This document shows, piece by piece, positions 55,107 to 64,000 of a stretch of DNA of 64,000 nucleotides. Within the stretch, counting starts at the first letter, position 1, and each line of letters begins with the position of its first letter. The DNA lies in NCBI GenBank assembly GCA_021781745.1, contig JAJXWH010000012.1:48749-112748 (forward strand), given 5' to 3'. Below the pieces are notes generated by a model. That model ran no database searches. It had not been told where the DNA came from and saw only the letters and a list, made by a program, of their open reading frames with translations. This DNA comes from Bacillota bacterium (GTDB lineage Bacteria; Bacillota; Clostridia; Clostridiales; Clostridiaceae). The position numbers and the translations under genes are program-made.

Positions 55107-55961
55107 TTAGTAGATCATTGTTCCGATTCCTTCATTAGAGAATAGCTCTAAAAGAATAGAATGAGGCACACGGCCATCAAGTATAGTTGCTTTTTCAACA
55201 CCCATTCTAATTGCTTCAACACAACAATCTATTTTTGGAATCATTCCACCTTTGATTATACCTTCAAGGCATAATTTAGGTATTTGATGTAATCGTAATG
55301 TACTAATTAATGTGGAAATATCTTTTGGATCTTTCATAACTCCTGGTACATCAGTAAGCAGTATCAATCTTTCAGCTTTTAATGCAGATGCAATTTTTGC
55401 TGCGCAAGTATCAGCGTTTATATTATATGCCTTATTATCATCTTCCCCTAAAGCTACACTACCAACAACAGGGATATATCCTGAACTTATAGTAGTTTTT
55501 AGTATTTCTGTATTGACTTTAGTTATTTCACCTACATAACCTAAATCATTATCACATTCAATTTTTTTAGCTTTTAAAAGAGAGCCATCCATTCCGCATA
55601 GGCCAATAGCTTTGCCACCAAATTTCTCTATTAAAGAAACTAAATTTTTATTTACCTTTCCGCCTAAAACCATTTGAACTACTTCAATGGTAATATCATC
55701 AGTATATCTTAAGCCATTAATAAATTCACTTTTGTGATTTAATCTATTTAATAAATCTGAAATATCAGGTCCGCCACCATGTACAACAATAGGCTCAATT
55801 CCAACACATTTCATTAAGATAATATCATTTATTACTGTTTCACGCAGTTCTTCGCTTATCATTGCATTTCCACCGTATTTTACTACAATTATTTTTCCAC
55901 GGTAACGTTGTATATAAGGTAGTGCGTGAACCAATACCTCGGCTCTTTCAGTATGATCCAA
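55107..55961 (-). CDS. argB: acetylglutamate kinase
   Basis: A 284-residue amino acid kinase family protein: VVKYGGNAM near residue 25, IVHGGGPDIS, GLCGMDGSLL, NINADTCAAKIASAL and LLTDVPGV. It phosphorylates N-acetylglutamate, the second committed step. The start is TTG at 55961 with GGGGGA 7 nt upstream. The length and motifs are those of feedback-sensitive cyclic-pathway enzymes, consistent with the presence of argJ, though sensitivity cannot be read directly. Confidence 0.95.
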   Translation of the reverse strand: MDHTERAEVLVHALPYIQRYRGKIIVVKYGGNAMISEELRETVINDIILMKCVGIEPIVVHGGGPDISDLLNRLNHKSEFINGLRYTDDITIEVVQMVLGGKVNKNLVSLIEKFGGKAIGLCGMDGSLLKAKKIECDNDLGYVGEITKVNTEILKTTISSGYIPVVGSVALGEDDNKAYNINADTCAAKIASALKAERLILLTDVPGVMKDPKDISTLISTLRLHQIPKLCLEGIIKGGMIPKIDCCVEAIRMGVEKATILDGRVPHSILLELFSNEGIGTMIY

Positions 55962-55979
55962 TTTTAATCCCCCAATCTA

Positions 55980-56071
55980 ATCAGTTTACAGTTGTCAGTT
56001 TACAATTTACAGTTTTGGATGAAATTCTTTCCGGTAATTGCTAACTGTAAATTGTAAACTCTTAACTGAAT
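55980..56071. repeat. arg intergenic palindromic repeat 2 (argJ-argB)
   Basis: AGTTTACAATTTACAG on the left pairs with CTGTAAATTGTAAACT on the right around GGATGAAATTCTTTCC. It nearly fills the 111-bp gap and uses the same units as the argB-argD repeat. Confidence 0.7.
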
Positions 56072-56072
56072 T

Positions 56073-57296
56073 CTAGCTTCTGTAATCACCATTTATTTTT
56101 ACATATTCATAACTTAGATCGCAGCCCCAAACGTAAGCACTGTAATCACCTAAAAATAAATTAACTTTAATTATAATTTCATTTTCGCTTAAAACCTTTT
56201 TAGCTATATCTTCATCAAAAGGCAAAGAACTACCAGCTTCGCACACCTTTAGAGAGCCAGCAGAGCTTTCAAAGATAACATCAACCTTTTCAGGATCAAA
56301 ATCGATATTTGCGTATCCAAGTGCACATAAAATTCTTCCCCAGTTCGCATCGCTTCCAAACATAGCTGTTTTTACTAAACTAGAATTTATAACACTTTTT
56401 CCTAAAATAACAGCATCCTTTTCGCTTTTAGCACCGATTATTTGGCATTCTAATAATTTAGTCGCTCCTTCTCCATCTTTAGCAATATTTTTAGCCATAA
56501 TTGTATTTAAATCAGTAAGAGCTTTAAGGAATATATCATAATTTTCATCTTTTTTAGTTATAGTAGGGTTCTCAGCTAAACCGTTAGCTAAGATTAATAC
56601 CATATCATTAGTACTTGTATCACCATCAACACTAACTCTATTATAAGTTAAGCTGACACTTGCTTGTAAGGCTTCGTGAAGTAATTCTGGAGAAATAGAA
56701 ATATCAGTTGTAATGAAAGAAAGCATTGTTCCCATATTTGGTTCAATCATACCTGAACCTTTTGCCATAGAACCAATAGTAACTTTCTTATCGTCGATAT
56801 AAAACTCAAGTGCTAATTGCTTTTGGAATGTATCAGTTGTCATAATAGCTAAAGATGCATCATTTGCACCATCCTTTGATAACTTTTCAGTAAGGAGAGG
56901 AATGCCATCTTTTATAGCATCTATATTTAAAGGAACCCCAATTACTCCTGTAGATGCAACTAAAACATCATCTGCTTTTAAATTTAATTCTTTAGCTTGT
57001 AATGAAGTCATTTTTTCAGCTTTATGTAATCCGTCATCACCATTACAAGTATTTGCATTACCACTATTTATTATTATTGCTTGTGCTTTTTTATTAGCTA
57101 AATGATCCTTTGTAACATAAATTGGAGCACCTTTAACCTTATTCTTAGTGTACATACCAGCAGCAGCAGCAGGCACTTCAGAATAAATTAAAGCTAAATC
57201 TTTTTTTAAACTTCCTGGCTTTAATCCGCAGTGTACGCCAGAAGCTAAGAAACCATTAGGAGCTGTAACTCCACCGTCAATATATTTTATATTCAA
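56073..57296 (-). CDS. argJ: bifunctional glutamate N-acetyltransferase / amino-acid acetyltransferase
   Basis: A 407-residue ArgJ protein with the autocleavage site in SVDGDTSTNDM (cut before the Thr), GVIGVPL, SGNANTCNG and MAKGSGMIEPNMGTMLSF. It recycles the acetyl group from N-acetylornithine to glutamate, so the pathway is cyclic. The start is TTG at 57296 with GGGGG 8 nt upstream. No argA is visible nearby. Confidence 0.95.
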   Translation of the reverse strand: MNIKYIDGGVTAPNGFLASGVHCGLKPGSLKKDLALIYSEVPAAAAGMYTKNKVKGAPIYVTKDHLANKKAQAIIINSGNANTCNGDDGLHKAEKMTSLQAKELNLKADDVLVASTGVIGVPLNIDAIKDGIPLLTEKLSKDGANDASLAIMTTDTFQKQLALEFYIDDKKVTIGSMAKGSGMIEPNMGTMLSFITTDISISPELLHEALQASVSLTYNRVSVDGDTSTNDMVLILANGLAENPTITKKDENYDIFLKALTDLNTIMAKNIAKDGEGATKLLECQIIGAKSEKDAVILGKSVINSSLVKTAMFGSDANWGRILCALGYANIDFDPEKVDVIFESSAGSLKVCEAGSSLPFDEDIAKKVLSENEIIIKVNLFLGDYSAYVWGCDLSYEYVKINGDYRS

Positions 57297-57313
57297 ATTT
57301 ATAACCCCCTTAA

Positions 57314-57345
57314 ATTCAGTTAGCAGTTAACTAACTGTAAACTGA
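57314..57345. repeat. arg intergenic repeat 3 (argC-argJ)
   Basis: CAGTTAGCAGTTAAC followed by AACTGTAAACTG, a shortened palindrome of the same repeat family as in the other two arg gaps. Confidence 0.55.
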
Positions 57346-58380
57346 TTAAAATGCTGGTGCAATTAAATTTAATCCTTCTGTTTCATCAAAACCTAAAATT
57401 ATATTCATATTTTGAATTGCTTGTCCGGAAGCACCTTTAACCATGTTGTCTATTGTACTAACAACAATAATTTGATCTTCTCTATGATTTAAATGTAAAG
57501 AAATATGACAATCATTTGTAAATCTTACATTTTTAATTGAAGCTGTATCCCCAAGTGGTAAAATGCTAACAAAAGGTTCATCCTTATATAAATCGGTATA
57601 TAATTTGTGGATTTCCTCAAGATTTATTTTATTTTTTGGAGTACAGTAAATTGTTGAAACTATACCTCTGTTAATAGGAAGTAAATGAGGTGTAAAAGTT
57701 ACATATACTTTCTCTTCTGCCATAGTAGATAACGTTTCTTCAATTTCAGGTGTATGCCTATGAGCACCTACTTTGTAAGGTGCAAAAGTTTCATTTTCTT
57801 CAGGGAAATGAGTATTTAATGTTAAACCTCTTCCTGCACCTGTAGTTCCAGATTTTGAATCGCAAATTATGTTATCTAATTTGATTAAAGAATTTTTAAG
57901 TAATGGCATTAAACCGAGTTCAATAGTTGTTGGGTAACAGCCAGGATTAGCTATTAAGGAACATTCTTTTATTTTTTCTCTATTTAATTCTGGAAGCCCA
58001 TAAACACTTTTTGAGTGTATTTCAGGTTGAGCAAATTTTTTGCCGTACCATTGTTCATATTCCTCTTCGCTAGATAACCTGAAATCAGCACCCATGTCAA
58101 TACAGATTTTTTTATTATCAATTGCTTTTTTAGCAATGTCCTCACTTAATCCATGAGGTAGTGCAGTGAATATTACATCAGATTTCTCAATAACATCATC
58201 TGCAGTTTCACAAATTAAATTAGTTTTACTTAGAAAATTTTTATATACATTGCTAATCTCTTGACCTTCAAAAGAAACTGAGCTTAATGCAGCAACTTCA
58301 ACTTTTGGATGAGATAGTAATAGTCTTAAAAGTTCAGCACCAACATACCCTGTAGCACCAATTATTCCAACTTTAGTCAC
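57346..58380 (-). CDS. argC: N-acetyl-gamma-glutamyl-phosphate reductase
   Basis: A 344-residue reductase: Rossmann start VGIIGATGYVGAELLRLL, LPHGLS, the active-site Cys in NPGCYPTT, SKSGTTGAGRG and the C-terminal VDNMVKGASGQAIQ-like motif (DNMVKGASGQAIQNMN). It reduces the acyl phosphate made by ArgB. It heads the argCJBDF run; a 168-bp gap with a terminator and a palindrome separates it from argH. Confidence 0.96.
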   Translation of the reverse strand: MTKVGIIGATGYVGAELLRLLLSHPKVEVAALSSVSFEGQEISNVYKNFLSKTNLICETADDVIEKSDVIFTALPHGLSEDIAKKAIDNKKICIDMGADFRLSSEEEYEQWYGKKFAQPEIHSKSVYGLPELNREKIKECSLIANPGCYPTTIELGLMPLLKNSLIKLDNIICDSKSGTTGAGRGLTLNTHFPEENETFAPYKVGAHRHTPEIEETLSTMAEEKVYVTFTPHLLPINRGIVSTIYCTPKNKINLEEIHKLYTDLYKDEPFVSILPLGDTASIKNVRFTNDCHISLHLNHREDQIIVVSTIDNMVKGASGQAIQNMNIILGFDETEGLNLIAPAF

Positions 58381-58446
58381 TTCAATTGCCTCCTTGTTTA
58401 CTTAGTGATAAGTAATGAATTGTTATATTATTTTTCATACTAATTT

Positions 58447-58490
58447 CAATTGTCTATAAAATTTCATTGTATAAATTGCATAGACAATTG
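58447..58490. promoter_or_regulatory. argC promoter-region inverted repeat, ArgR-site candidate
   Basis: CAATTGTCTAT (58447-58457) and ATAGACAATTG (58480-58490) are perfect inverted arms 22 bp apart, enclosing TGTATAAATTGCATA, which resembles arginine-box half sites. It lies about 70-110 bp before argC. Confidence 0.45.
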
Positions 58491-58501
58491 AAAATTTAAA
58501 G

Positions 58502-58536
58502 TTTAAAGAAGAAATTTAAAAAATTTCTTCTTTAAA
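58502..58536. terminator. terminator after argGH
   Basis: A perfect 16-bp stem (58502-58517 with 58521-58536, core AAAGAAGAAATTT) 13 bp past the argH stop, splitting the cluster into argGH and argCJBDF. Confidence 0.75.
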
Positions 58537-58548
58537 ATTTTATATTAA

Positions 58549-59934
58549 TTATATTTCTTTATATTCTGCTATAAAATTTTCTAATGCTTTTATTTGCATT
58601 TTAACTGATTCTGTAGAAGGGCCGCCAATTACTTTACGTTCTTCAACGCAAGTTAATAAATCTATAGCATGATAAATATCTTCTTCAAAAATAGGGGAGA
58701 AGTTTTTAAATTCTTCAAGAGTTAGTTCTTCAATCATTTTATTATCTTTAATACATTGTAAAACTATTTCTCCAACTACTTCATGAGCGTTTCTGAATGC
58801 CATGCCTTTTTTTACTAAGTAATCAGCTACATCAGTAGCATTAGTAAATCCAAGAGCAGCGCCTTTTCTCATATTATCTTTTTTAACTTTCATAGTCTTA
58901 ATCATTCCGCAGAAAGTTTTAAGTGAAAGTACAACTGTATCTAAGCCATCGAAAAGAGCTTCTTTATCTTCCTGCATATCTTTATTATAAGCAAGAGGAA
59001 TTCCTTTCATTACAGTAAGTAATGTCATTAAATCCCCATAAACTCTTCCTGTTTTACCTCTAACTAACTCTGCAACATCAGGATTTTTCTTTTGAGGCAT
59101 AATACTGCTTCCAGTACTGTAGCCGTCATCAAGTTCAATAAAGCTGAATTCATTTGTGCACCAAAGAATTATTTCTTCTGAAAATCTTGATAAATGCATC
59201 ATGATCATTGAAAGACAGGAAAGCGTTTCAATTGCATAATCTCTATCAGATACAGAATCTAAACTGTTTAAAGTAACCTTTGAGAACCCAAGGTCGCGTG
59301 CAACAGCTTCTCTATCTATAGGATAAGTAGAAGTAGCTAAAGCACCTGAGCCAAGAGGCATTTCATCAACTCGTTTATAACAATCCGAAAGTCTTCCGAT
59401 ATCTCTTTTAAACATTTCAGCGTAAGCTAAAATATGATGAGCAAAGGTAATTGGTTGAGCTTTTTGCATATGAGTATATCCAGGCATTATTGTATCTATG
59501 TTTTCCTTAGCTTTTTCTAAAAGAACTTCCTCTAAAGCTATAATATCTTGTTTTAATGAAGTTATTGCTTTCTTTAAGTATAATCTTAAATCTAAAGTTA
59601 CTTGGTCATTTCTGCTTCTTCCAGTGTGAAGCATTTTTCCGTATTCACCAATATAATATGTTAAAGTTCCTTCAACAAAACTGTGAATATCTTCAGAAGT
59701 TTCATCAATTTCTATAACTCCATTATCCATTCTTTTTAATATTTCTAGAAGACCAGAAGTAATCCTATCACTAGCTTCTTTGGAGATTATATTTTGGTGT
59801 CCAAGCATCGAAGCATGAGCAAGACTTCCTTCAATATCTTCTTTATACATCCTGCTATCAACATTTATAGAAGAATTAAAATCATTAACTAATTTGTCAG
59901 TGCCTTTTTTGAATCGTCCGCCCCAAAGCTTCAT
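58549..59934 (-). CDS. argH: argininosuccinate lyase
   Basis: A 461-residue lyase of the fumarase/aspartase superfamily with [13 protein letters not shown] at the start, [22 protein letters not shown] and the signature [12 protein letters not shown]. It splits argininosuccinate to arginine and fumarate, the last step. Its ATG overlaps the argG stop by one base (TAATG), so the two are translationally coupled. Confidence 0.97.
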   Translation of the reverse strand: MKLWGGRFKKGTDKLVNDFNSSINVDSRMYKEDIEGSLAHASMLGHQNIISKEASDRITSGLLEILKRMDNGVIEIDETSEDIHSFVEGTLTYYIGEYGKMLHTGRSRNDQVTLDLRLYLKKAITSLKQDIIALEEVLLEKAKENIDTIMPGYTHMQKAQPITFAHHILAYAEMFKRDIGRLSDCYKRVDEMPLGSGALATSTYPIDREAVARDLGFSKVTLNSLDSVSDRDYAIETLSCLSMIMMHLSRFSEEIILWCTNEFSFIELDDGYSTGSSIMPQKKNPDVAELVRGKTGRVYGDLMTLLTVMKGIPLAYNKDMQEDKEALFDGLDTVVLSLKTFCGMIKTMKVKKDNMRKGAALGFTNATDVADYLVKKGMAFRNAHEVVGEIVLQCIKDNKMIEELTLEEFKNFSPIFEEDIYHAIDLLTCVEERKVIGGPSTESVKMQIKALENFIAEYKEI

Positions 59935-61157
59935 TACATTTCCTCTTTCTTAATTTTTTCGTTCATTTTAGCTTTTACAACTGTTGGAAGACCAAATAGA
60001 TTTATAAATCCTGCTGAATCCTTTTGATCATATACTCCATCTTCTCCAAAAGTTGCATATTCTTCACTATATAATGAATATGGACTAGTCATTCCGGCAT
60101 TGACAATATTTCCTTTGTATAATTTATATTTAACTTCTCCTGTAACTGTTTCCTGAGTTTTCTTAACGAACTCATATAAAGCTTCTCTAAGTGGAGTAAA
60201 CCATTGTCCGTTATAAACTATATCAGCAAATTTTAAAGCGATTTGTTCTTTATAGTGAGCTGTTTCTCTATCCAAGCAAAGTTCTTCTAAATCTTTGTGA
60301 GCTTTGTATAGAATAGTTCCACCTGGTGTTTCATAAACCCCTCTTGATTTCATACCAACAAGTCTGTTTTCCACCATGTCAGTAATACCAATAGCATTTT
60401 CTCCACCAATCTTGTTTAATTCATCTAATAATTCAACGCTATTCATTTTCTTACCATTTAAGGCAACTGCAATTCCTTTTTCGAAAGATAATGTAATATA
60501 AGTTGCTTCATTTGGAGCTGCTTCTAATGTTTTACAAAGTTCTAAGATTTTATCATATTGAGGTTCATTTTCAGGGAATTCTAAATCTAAACCTTCATGG
60601 CTTAAATGCCAAATATTTTTATCTTTACTGTAGTTTGTCTCACGGTTGATTTTTAATGGAACATTTTTAGCTTCTGCATAATCTATTTCATCTTCTCTTG
60701 ATTTAATGTCCCAAATTCTCCAAGGCGCGATTATTGGCATTTCTGGTGCAAATGCTTTAACAGCCATTTCAAATCTTACTTGGTCATTTCCTTTACCTGT
60801 ACATCCGTGACAAATTGCATCTGCTCCTTCAGCCTTAGCAATTTCAACTAATCTTTTTCCGATTATTGGTCTAGCAAATGAAGTTCCAAGTAAGTATTTT
60901 CCTTCATATATAGCACCTGCTTGAATAGTAGGGAAGATATAATCATCAACGAACTCTTGAGTTAAATCTTCTATATATAATTTTGAAGCACCTGTTTTTA
61001 TTGCCTTCTCTTCTAAACCATCTAGTTCATCTTTTTGACCAACGTTAGCGCATACTGCTATAACTTCGCATCCGTAATTCTCTTTAAGCCATGGAATAAT
61101 AATTGATGTATCTAAGCCCCCTGAATAAGCTAAAACTACTTTGTTATATTTTGTCAT
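59934..61157 (-). CDS. argG: argininosuccinate synthase
   Basis: A 407-residue ATP-dependent synthase: P-loop-like [12 protein letters not shown] at the start, [13 protein letters not shown] and GRETAHY-type substrate residues ([10 protein letters not shown]). It joins citrulline and aspartate. GGAGGG precedes the ATG. Its upstream region carries two TTTTATGCATAAAA palindromes that are probable arginine-repressor sites. Confidence 0.97.
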   Translation of the reverse strand: MTKYNKVVLAYSGGLDTSIIIPWLKENYGCEVIAVCANVGQKDELDGLEEKAIKTGASKLYIEDLTQEFVDDYIFPTIQAGAIYEGKYLLGTSFARPIIGKRLVEIAKAEGADAICHGCTGKGNDQVRFEMAVKAFAPEMPIIAPWRIWDIKSREDEIDYAEAKNVPLKINRETNYSKDKNIWHLSHEGLDLEFPENEPQYDKILELCKTLEAAPNEATYITLSFEKGIAVALNGKKMNSVELLDELNKIGGENAIGITDMVENRLVGMKSRGVYETPGGTILYKAHKDLEELCLDRETAHYKEQIALKFADIVYNGQWFTPLREALYEFVKKTQETVTGEVKYKLYKGNIVNAGMTSPYSLYSEEYATFGEDGVYDQKDSAGFINLFGLPTVVKAKMNEKIKKEEM

Positions 61158-61339
61158 TTAAAAGCCCTCCTTTAATATCATGGAAAATATAAAAAAAATT
61201 AATATAATTTTCTAATCTTTTTGTACTATTTATAATTATACAATTCAATAAAAAAATAATCAAGTATAAAAAGAAAAAATATTCATAAAAATATTAAAAA
61301 TATACATAATAAAATATAATAAACTTATAAAAATACAAA

Positions 61340-61375
61340 TTTTATGCATAAAAGATTAATTTTTATGCATAAAAA
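61340..61375 (-). promoter_or_regulatory. tandem ARG-box-like palindromes upstream of argG
   Basis: TTTTATGCATAAAA occurs at 61340-61353 and 61361-61374, centres 21 bp (two helical turns) apart, as expected for ArgR hexamer sites. They lie about 190 bp before argG. ArgR boxes have the general pattern TGNATNNNNATNCA. The rest of the 61158-61523 gap is AT-rich with no gene; ATTCATAAAAAT at about 61280 resembles a further half site. Confidence 0.5.
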
Positions 61376-61523
61376 TATATTGCGTATAAGTATATATGTG
61401 TTGTATATTTATTAAAATAATTTATAAGCTAAAATCATTAATTTAACGAAAGGTTATATAGATATAAGTGATTAAGTTTAGGAAAAAAGCTTTCAGTTCA
61501 TCAAAAAAATATATATTTCTTTA

Positions 61524-61904
61524 TTATAATACATTTTCTACACTTGGCATTTGTAACTTCTTAACATGCTGTGTATTATGTTTAACTAGATGTAAAGATG
61601 TATGGGCTTCTGTTGCATCATCATGGACTAAATATGTGGATAATTTTACGGCCTCATTTAGTACATTATCAAATTCTTGGTGGCTAAGATAGACAGAAGT
61701 TAAGATGTTATTTTCTTCAATACAATTTAATAAATCTAGCGATTTTGAATAAGCTTCTTCCATTTGGTCGTTATTAATTTTATCCTCTATATCTTCAGCT
61801 TGAGAAGTAATATTATCACATAATTTAAGAACAGAATTATTTAAAAAAAATACACATATCATAGTTGTGATAAAGATAAGTACTGATATTAATGCATTTC
61901 TCAT
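61524..61904 (-). CDS. DUF4363-family membrane-anchored protein
   Basis: A 126-residue protein with one N-terminal membrane segment (ISVLIFITTMICVFFLN) and an extracellular helical part rich in charged residues, matching the DUF4363 pattern found next to YetF/DUF421 genes in clostridia. Its ATG overlaps the stop of the DUF421 gene (ATGA), so they form a coupled pair. Function unknown. Confidence 0.75.
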   Translation of the reverse strand: MRNALISVLIFITTMICVFFLNNSVLKLCDNITSQAEDIEDKINNDQMEEAYSKSLDLLNCIEENNILTSVYLSHQEFDNVLNEAVKLSTYLVHDDATEAHTSLHLVKHNTQHVKKLQMPSVENVL

Positions 61905-62605
61905 TTTTTACCCCCCTTTTCATACTTATTAAAAAGTTGGTATTTAAAATTACCTTCAGTGTCATATAATGCAATAAGTACATCCTTAATTGAGGAAACA
62001 TTATGTTTTTTTAGTAAGTTAAGTATCCATTCTTCATCTTTATCCATAGAGGTTAAGGAATTTCTATTTATTTTACCATCAGAAATTAATACTTTAGGCA
62101 ACTTAGGTTCAGAATTTTGAGAGTTGTTTCCGGAGTTTGAATTAGATTGTTTAGAAGAATTATAATCTTTAGGCAGTACAGAAATTTGTCCATCGTTCTC
62201 CAATATTGCATATTGAATTTCATCAAGATTAAAATAGTTGGAAAGGCGTAATTCTTCTAATAATTCATCTATATTTAACTGTTGTCTCTTTAGAGTTGGG
62301 TAATTAATCTTACCATTATGAACTAATATACATGGTTCCCCATCAACAAGTTTTCTTGTACATTGAAATTTTAATCCTAATTGGGTTAAAATAGTTTTTA
62401 GGAATAATAAAGTTATAATAGGTATAATTCCTAGTAATAATGGAAGCCTTGTATCCTGCATAGGCAAAGATGCTAAGTCTGAAATCATAATTGTTATTAC
62501 AAATTCATAAGGTTGAAGCTCTCCTATTTGTCTCTTTCCCATTAAACGCATTGTTATTACAACTAATAAATATAAAATAGCTGTTCTCATTGATACTACA
62601 AACAT
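61901..62605 (-). CDS. DUF421 (YetF-like) membrane protein
   Basis: A 234-residue protein with three N-terminal membrane segments and the family signature VITMRLMGKRQIGELQPYEFVITIMISDLASLPMQD in its first 60 residues, then a cytoplasmic part with LVDGEPCILVHNGKI and LRLSNYFNLDEIQYAILENDGQISVLPK. In sporulating Firmicutes relatives include YetF/YdfS-like proteins that contribute to germination or spore traits. An Asn/Ser-rich insert (SSKQSNSNSGNNSQNSE) is unusual. GAGGTGA precedes the ATG. Confidence 0.88.
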   Translation of the reverse strand: MFVVSMRTAILYLLVVITMRLMGKRQIGELQPYEFVITIMISDLASLPMQDTRLPLLLGIIPIITLLFLKTILTQLGLKFQCTRKLVDGEPCILVHNGKINYPTLKRQQLNIDELLEELRLSNYFNLDEIQYAILENDGQISVLPKDYNSSKQSNSNSGNNSQNSEPKLPKVLISDGKINRNSLTSMDKDEEWILNLLKKHNVSSIKDVLIALYDTEGNFKYQLFNKYEKGGKK

Positions 62606-62652
62606 TAAAAAATCACCTCAAAAATAATATCTGCAAAAAATAAAAATATATA

Positions 62653-62816
62653 CACCTATAAAAAGAGCAGCTATGCTGCAATTAAGATCATTCCACCTAT
62701 AAAAAGAGCAGCTATGCTGCAATTAAGATCATTCCACCTATAAAAAGAGCAGCTATGCTGCAATTAAGATCATTCCACCTATAAAAAGAGCAGCTATGCT
62801 GCAATTCGGATCAATT
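62653..62816. repeat. four 41-bp tandem repeats
   Basis: Units start at 62653, 62694, 62735 and 62776. Units 1-3 are essentially identical; unit 4 drifts at its 3' end. Each contains GCAGCTATGCTGC, a hairpin with GCAGC/GCTGC arms, and AAAAAGAG before it. The array lies 48 bp before the DUF421 start on the minus strand, so it is in that gene's upstream region. A 41-bp period is not a multiple of three, so it is not coding. Confidence 0.9.
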
Positions 62817-63470
62817 CACCTTAAGTAGAGAACCAAAATCTACGATTTGGTGTGAATCACTTAAGCAGACATCTCAAAAGTGAATGCCCAAATTCTATAT
62901 TTGGAAACATGAACTTTCCCTGTGGGTATTTATGATTCGATGATGGTCGCTTACTCTGTGAGTACTCAGCGAACGGATGTGAGTCGAGTTTCCTTAAATA
63001 ACTTTTAACTAAATAGAGGCGTATTTCTTTGTTTGTGTCTGGGAAATTATAGAATTTGTAATTATTGAGATTGAGTGATATCAACGATTGTGAGATTTTT
63101 GAGTGGTGAAAAATGAACAATGAATGATTAAGGAAGAAAAGCCTTTGGCTTTTCAAAAATAAAATGTTTAAGAAATTACGAAGTAATTTCAACCTTACTA
63201 ATAAATGTGGCACAGCCATTTTTGTTAATATCTAAGAAAATATAAAAAAATTCGATTTTGAAAGTCAGTAATATCAATGGATAAGAAAAATTCAGATTGT
63301 AAAAATTTCATTAAAATACGAGTGTATATGTGTTGTAAAAAAATTATATATGTAAGCATGTATGTATCATAAAAAATCCTTATAAAATGTATTAATTAAA
63401 TGTTGTTTTTGATTATAAATATAAAAATATGGCAAGTATTAGAAGAAAATACAAAATAGAGGTGTTCCAT
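62817..63470. repeat. repeat-rich noncoding stretch with several small hairpins
   Basis: Beyond the tandem array the sequence shows hairpin-prone pieces: CCAAAATC/GATTTGG (62831-62848), TCACTT/AAGTGA and CCAAAT/ATTTGG (62888-62905). A 120-codon minus-strand frame (62857-63219) has low-complexity composition and no family I recognise, and is probably not a gene. The GAGAACC motif is shared with 46910-46925. The part from 63230 to 63470 is AT-rich and holds presumably the promoter of the next gene. Confidence 0.4.
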
Positions 63471-64000
63471 TTGATACAAGAAGATATTAAATTAATAAAA
63501 TTAAAAACACATGTAAACTATATTTTAAGAAAAGATTTTTATGACAATAGAGTTGTGAAATGCTGTCCAATTTGTGGAGGAAGCCATTATATTAAAAATG
63601 GATTGTACAAAGGAATACAAAGATACAAATGCAAAGAATGTGGTAAAACTTTTTCAAAAGCAACGAATTCGTTATGGAGCTATTCAAAGAAAAATCCAGA
63701 AATATGGTTGGAATTTATTGAATTGATGCTAGAAAAGAAGTCATTAAGATTTTGTGCCAAAAAATTAAAAATAAGCTTAGTAACTGCATTTTTCTGGAGG
63801 CATAAAGTATTATATGCCTTAAGTTTAGATGGTACTCAAGGTAGTTTAGAGGGAATTGTATATATTACAAAAACAATATTAAAAGAGAACTTTAAGGGTT
63901 GCAGAAACATTGAATTTGATTTTACAACACAAAGAAGAAGAAATATTTGGATAGTAGGAGCCAAAGGAGATGAGGATTCTATGTTTGTTAAACCTGTATT
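63471..64000 (+). CDS. transposase-like zinc-ribbon protein (IS1595-like N-terminus), cut by window end
   Basis: The frame is open to the window end (at least 176 codons). An N-terminal zinc ribbon is clear: CCPICGGSHYIKNGLYKGIQRYKCKECGKTFS in two CxxC pairs. A helix-turn-helix-like region follows (LRFCAKKLKISLVTAFFWRHKVLYAL). In IS1595-type transposases the next part carries a conserved DE of the catalytic triad (pattern EGIVEADET); here it reads EGIVYITKT, so the acidic pair is missing. The protein may be a degenerate or domesticated transposase. Start is TTG at 63471 with AGAGGTG upstream; an ATG at 63429 is in frame but has no ribosome site. Confidence 0.6.
   Translation, partial: MIQEDIKLIKLKTHVNYILRKDFYDNRVVKCCPICGGSHYIKNGLYKGIQRYKCKECGKTFSKATNSLWSYSKKNPEIWLEFIELMLEKKSLRFCAKKLKISLVTAFFWRHKVLYALSLDGTQGSLEGIVYITKTILKENFKGCRNIEFDFTTQRRRNIWIVGAKGDEDSMFVKPV

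Noticed and set aside
62653..62816. Possible CRISPR array
   Set aside because: The units are contiguous 41-bp repeats with no unique spacers between them and no cas genes nearby.
62857..63219. 120-codon minus-strand reading frame
   Set aside because: Low-complexity, Ser/Leu/Phe/Asn-rich translation of hairpin-prone repeat DNA, no clear ribosome site and no recognised family.

Overview
The window looks like chromosomal DNA of a saccharolytic, low-GC Clostridium (C. beijerinckii-like). The grounds are the strongly AT-rich sequence, AGGAGG-type ribosome binding sites, a class III fructose-1,6-bisphosphatase, a PRD antiterminator, a cyclopropane-fatty-acid synthase and a secreted enzyme ending in cell-wall-binding repeats. 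No rRNA, tRNA or CRISPR array was seen. The assignment rests on gene content alone.

Bases 1 to about 36,950 form a large locus for beta-mannan (galactoglucomannan) use. Uptake: a CUT1 sugar ABC importer (ATPase cut by the window start, lipoprotein 1905-3188, permeases 3275-5072) with a YesL-like membrane protein. Outside the cell: a 1395-residue GH26 mannanase (24266-28453) with carbohydrate-binding and cell-wall-binding modules. Enzymes without a signal peptide, so probably cytoplasmic: a GH130 mannoside phosphorylase, a second GH26, a GH113 mannanase, three GH36 alpha-galactosidases, two SGNH acetyl esterases (CE17-like and CE2-like), a GH1 beta-glucosidase, two ROK sugar kinases and mannose-6-phosphate isomerase. 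Control: a LacI regulator, two AraC regulators and a GntR regulator, plus a chemoreceptor. The likely flow is mannan cleavage outside, uptake of decorated manno-oligosaccharides, deacetylation and degalactosylation, trimming to short oligomers, phosphorolysis to mannose-1-phosphate, and entry to glycolysis through ManA. Operator-like sites (consensus about TTAAMCGTTAA) lie at the lipoprotein, CE17-like and mannanase promoters. The mannanase has two near-identical promoter-operator modules 388 bp apart, flanking a structured-looking leader of unknown class.

Bases 37,000-41,000 hold amino-sugar genes (nagA, a NagR-like GntR gene, nagB) and another GntR gene. Bases 41,000-52,600 are mixed housekeeping: fbp, a CYTH protein, a GlcT/LicT-type antiterminator next to a PTS EIIA gene with a recognisable RAT/terminator, a nucleoid protein, cfa, an amino acid permease broken by a one-base change in a T run, a frameshifted UvrC-like gene, a small XRE regulator and signal peptidase I. 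Bases 52,600-61,160 carry the arginine genes argG-argH and argC-argJ-argB-argD-argF on the minus strand, separated by palindromic intergenic repeats. The right end has a DUF4363/DUF421 pair, a 4 x 41 bp tandem repeat, a repeat-rich noncoding stretch and a transposase-like zinc-ribbon gene cut by the window end.

The signals most worth following are the duplicated mannanase promoter with its leader, nested palindromic elements found only in convergent gaps, a 75-bp duplicated promoter segment linking the alpha-galactosidase operon to the AraC/GH113 region, and an exporter-type ABC protein translationally coupled to GH113.
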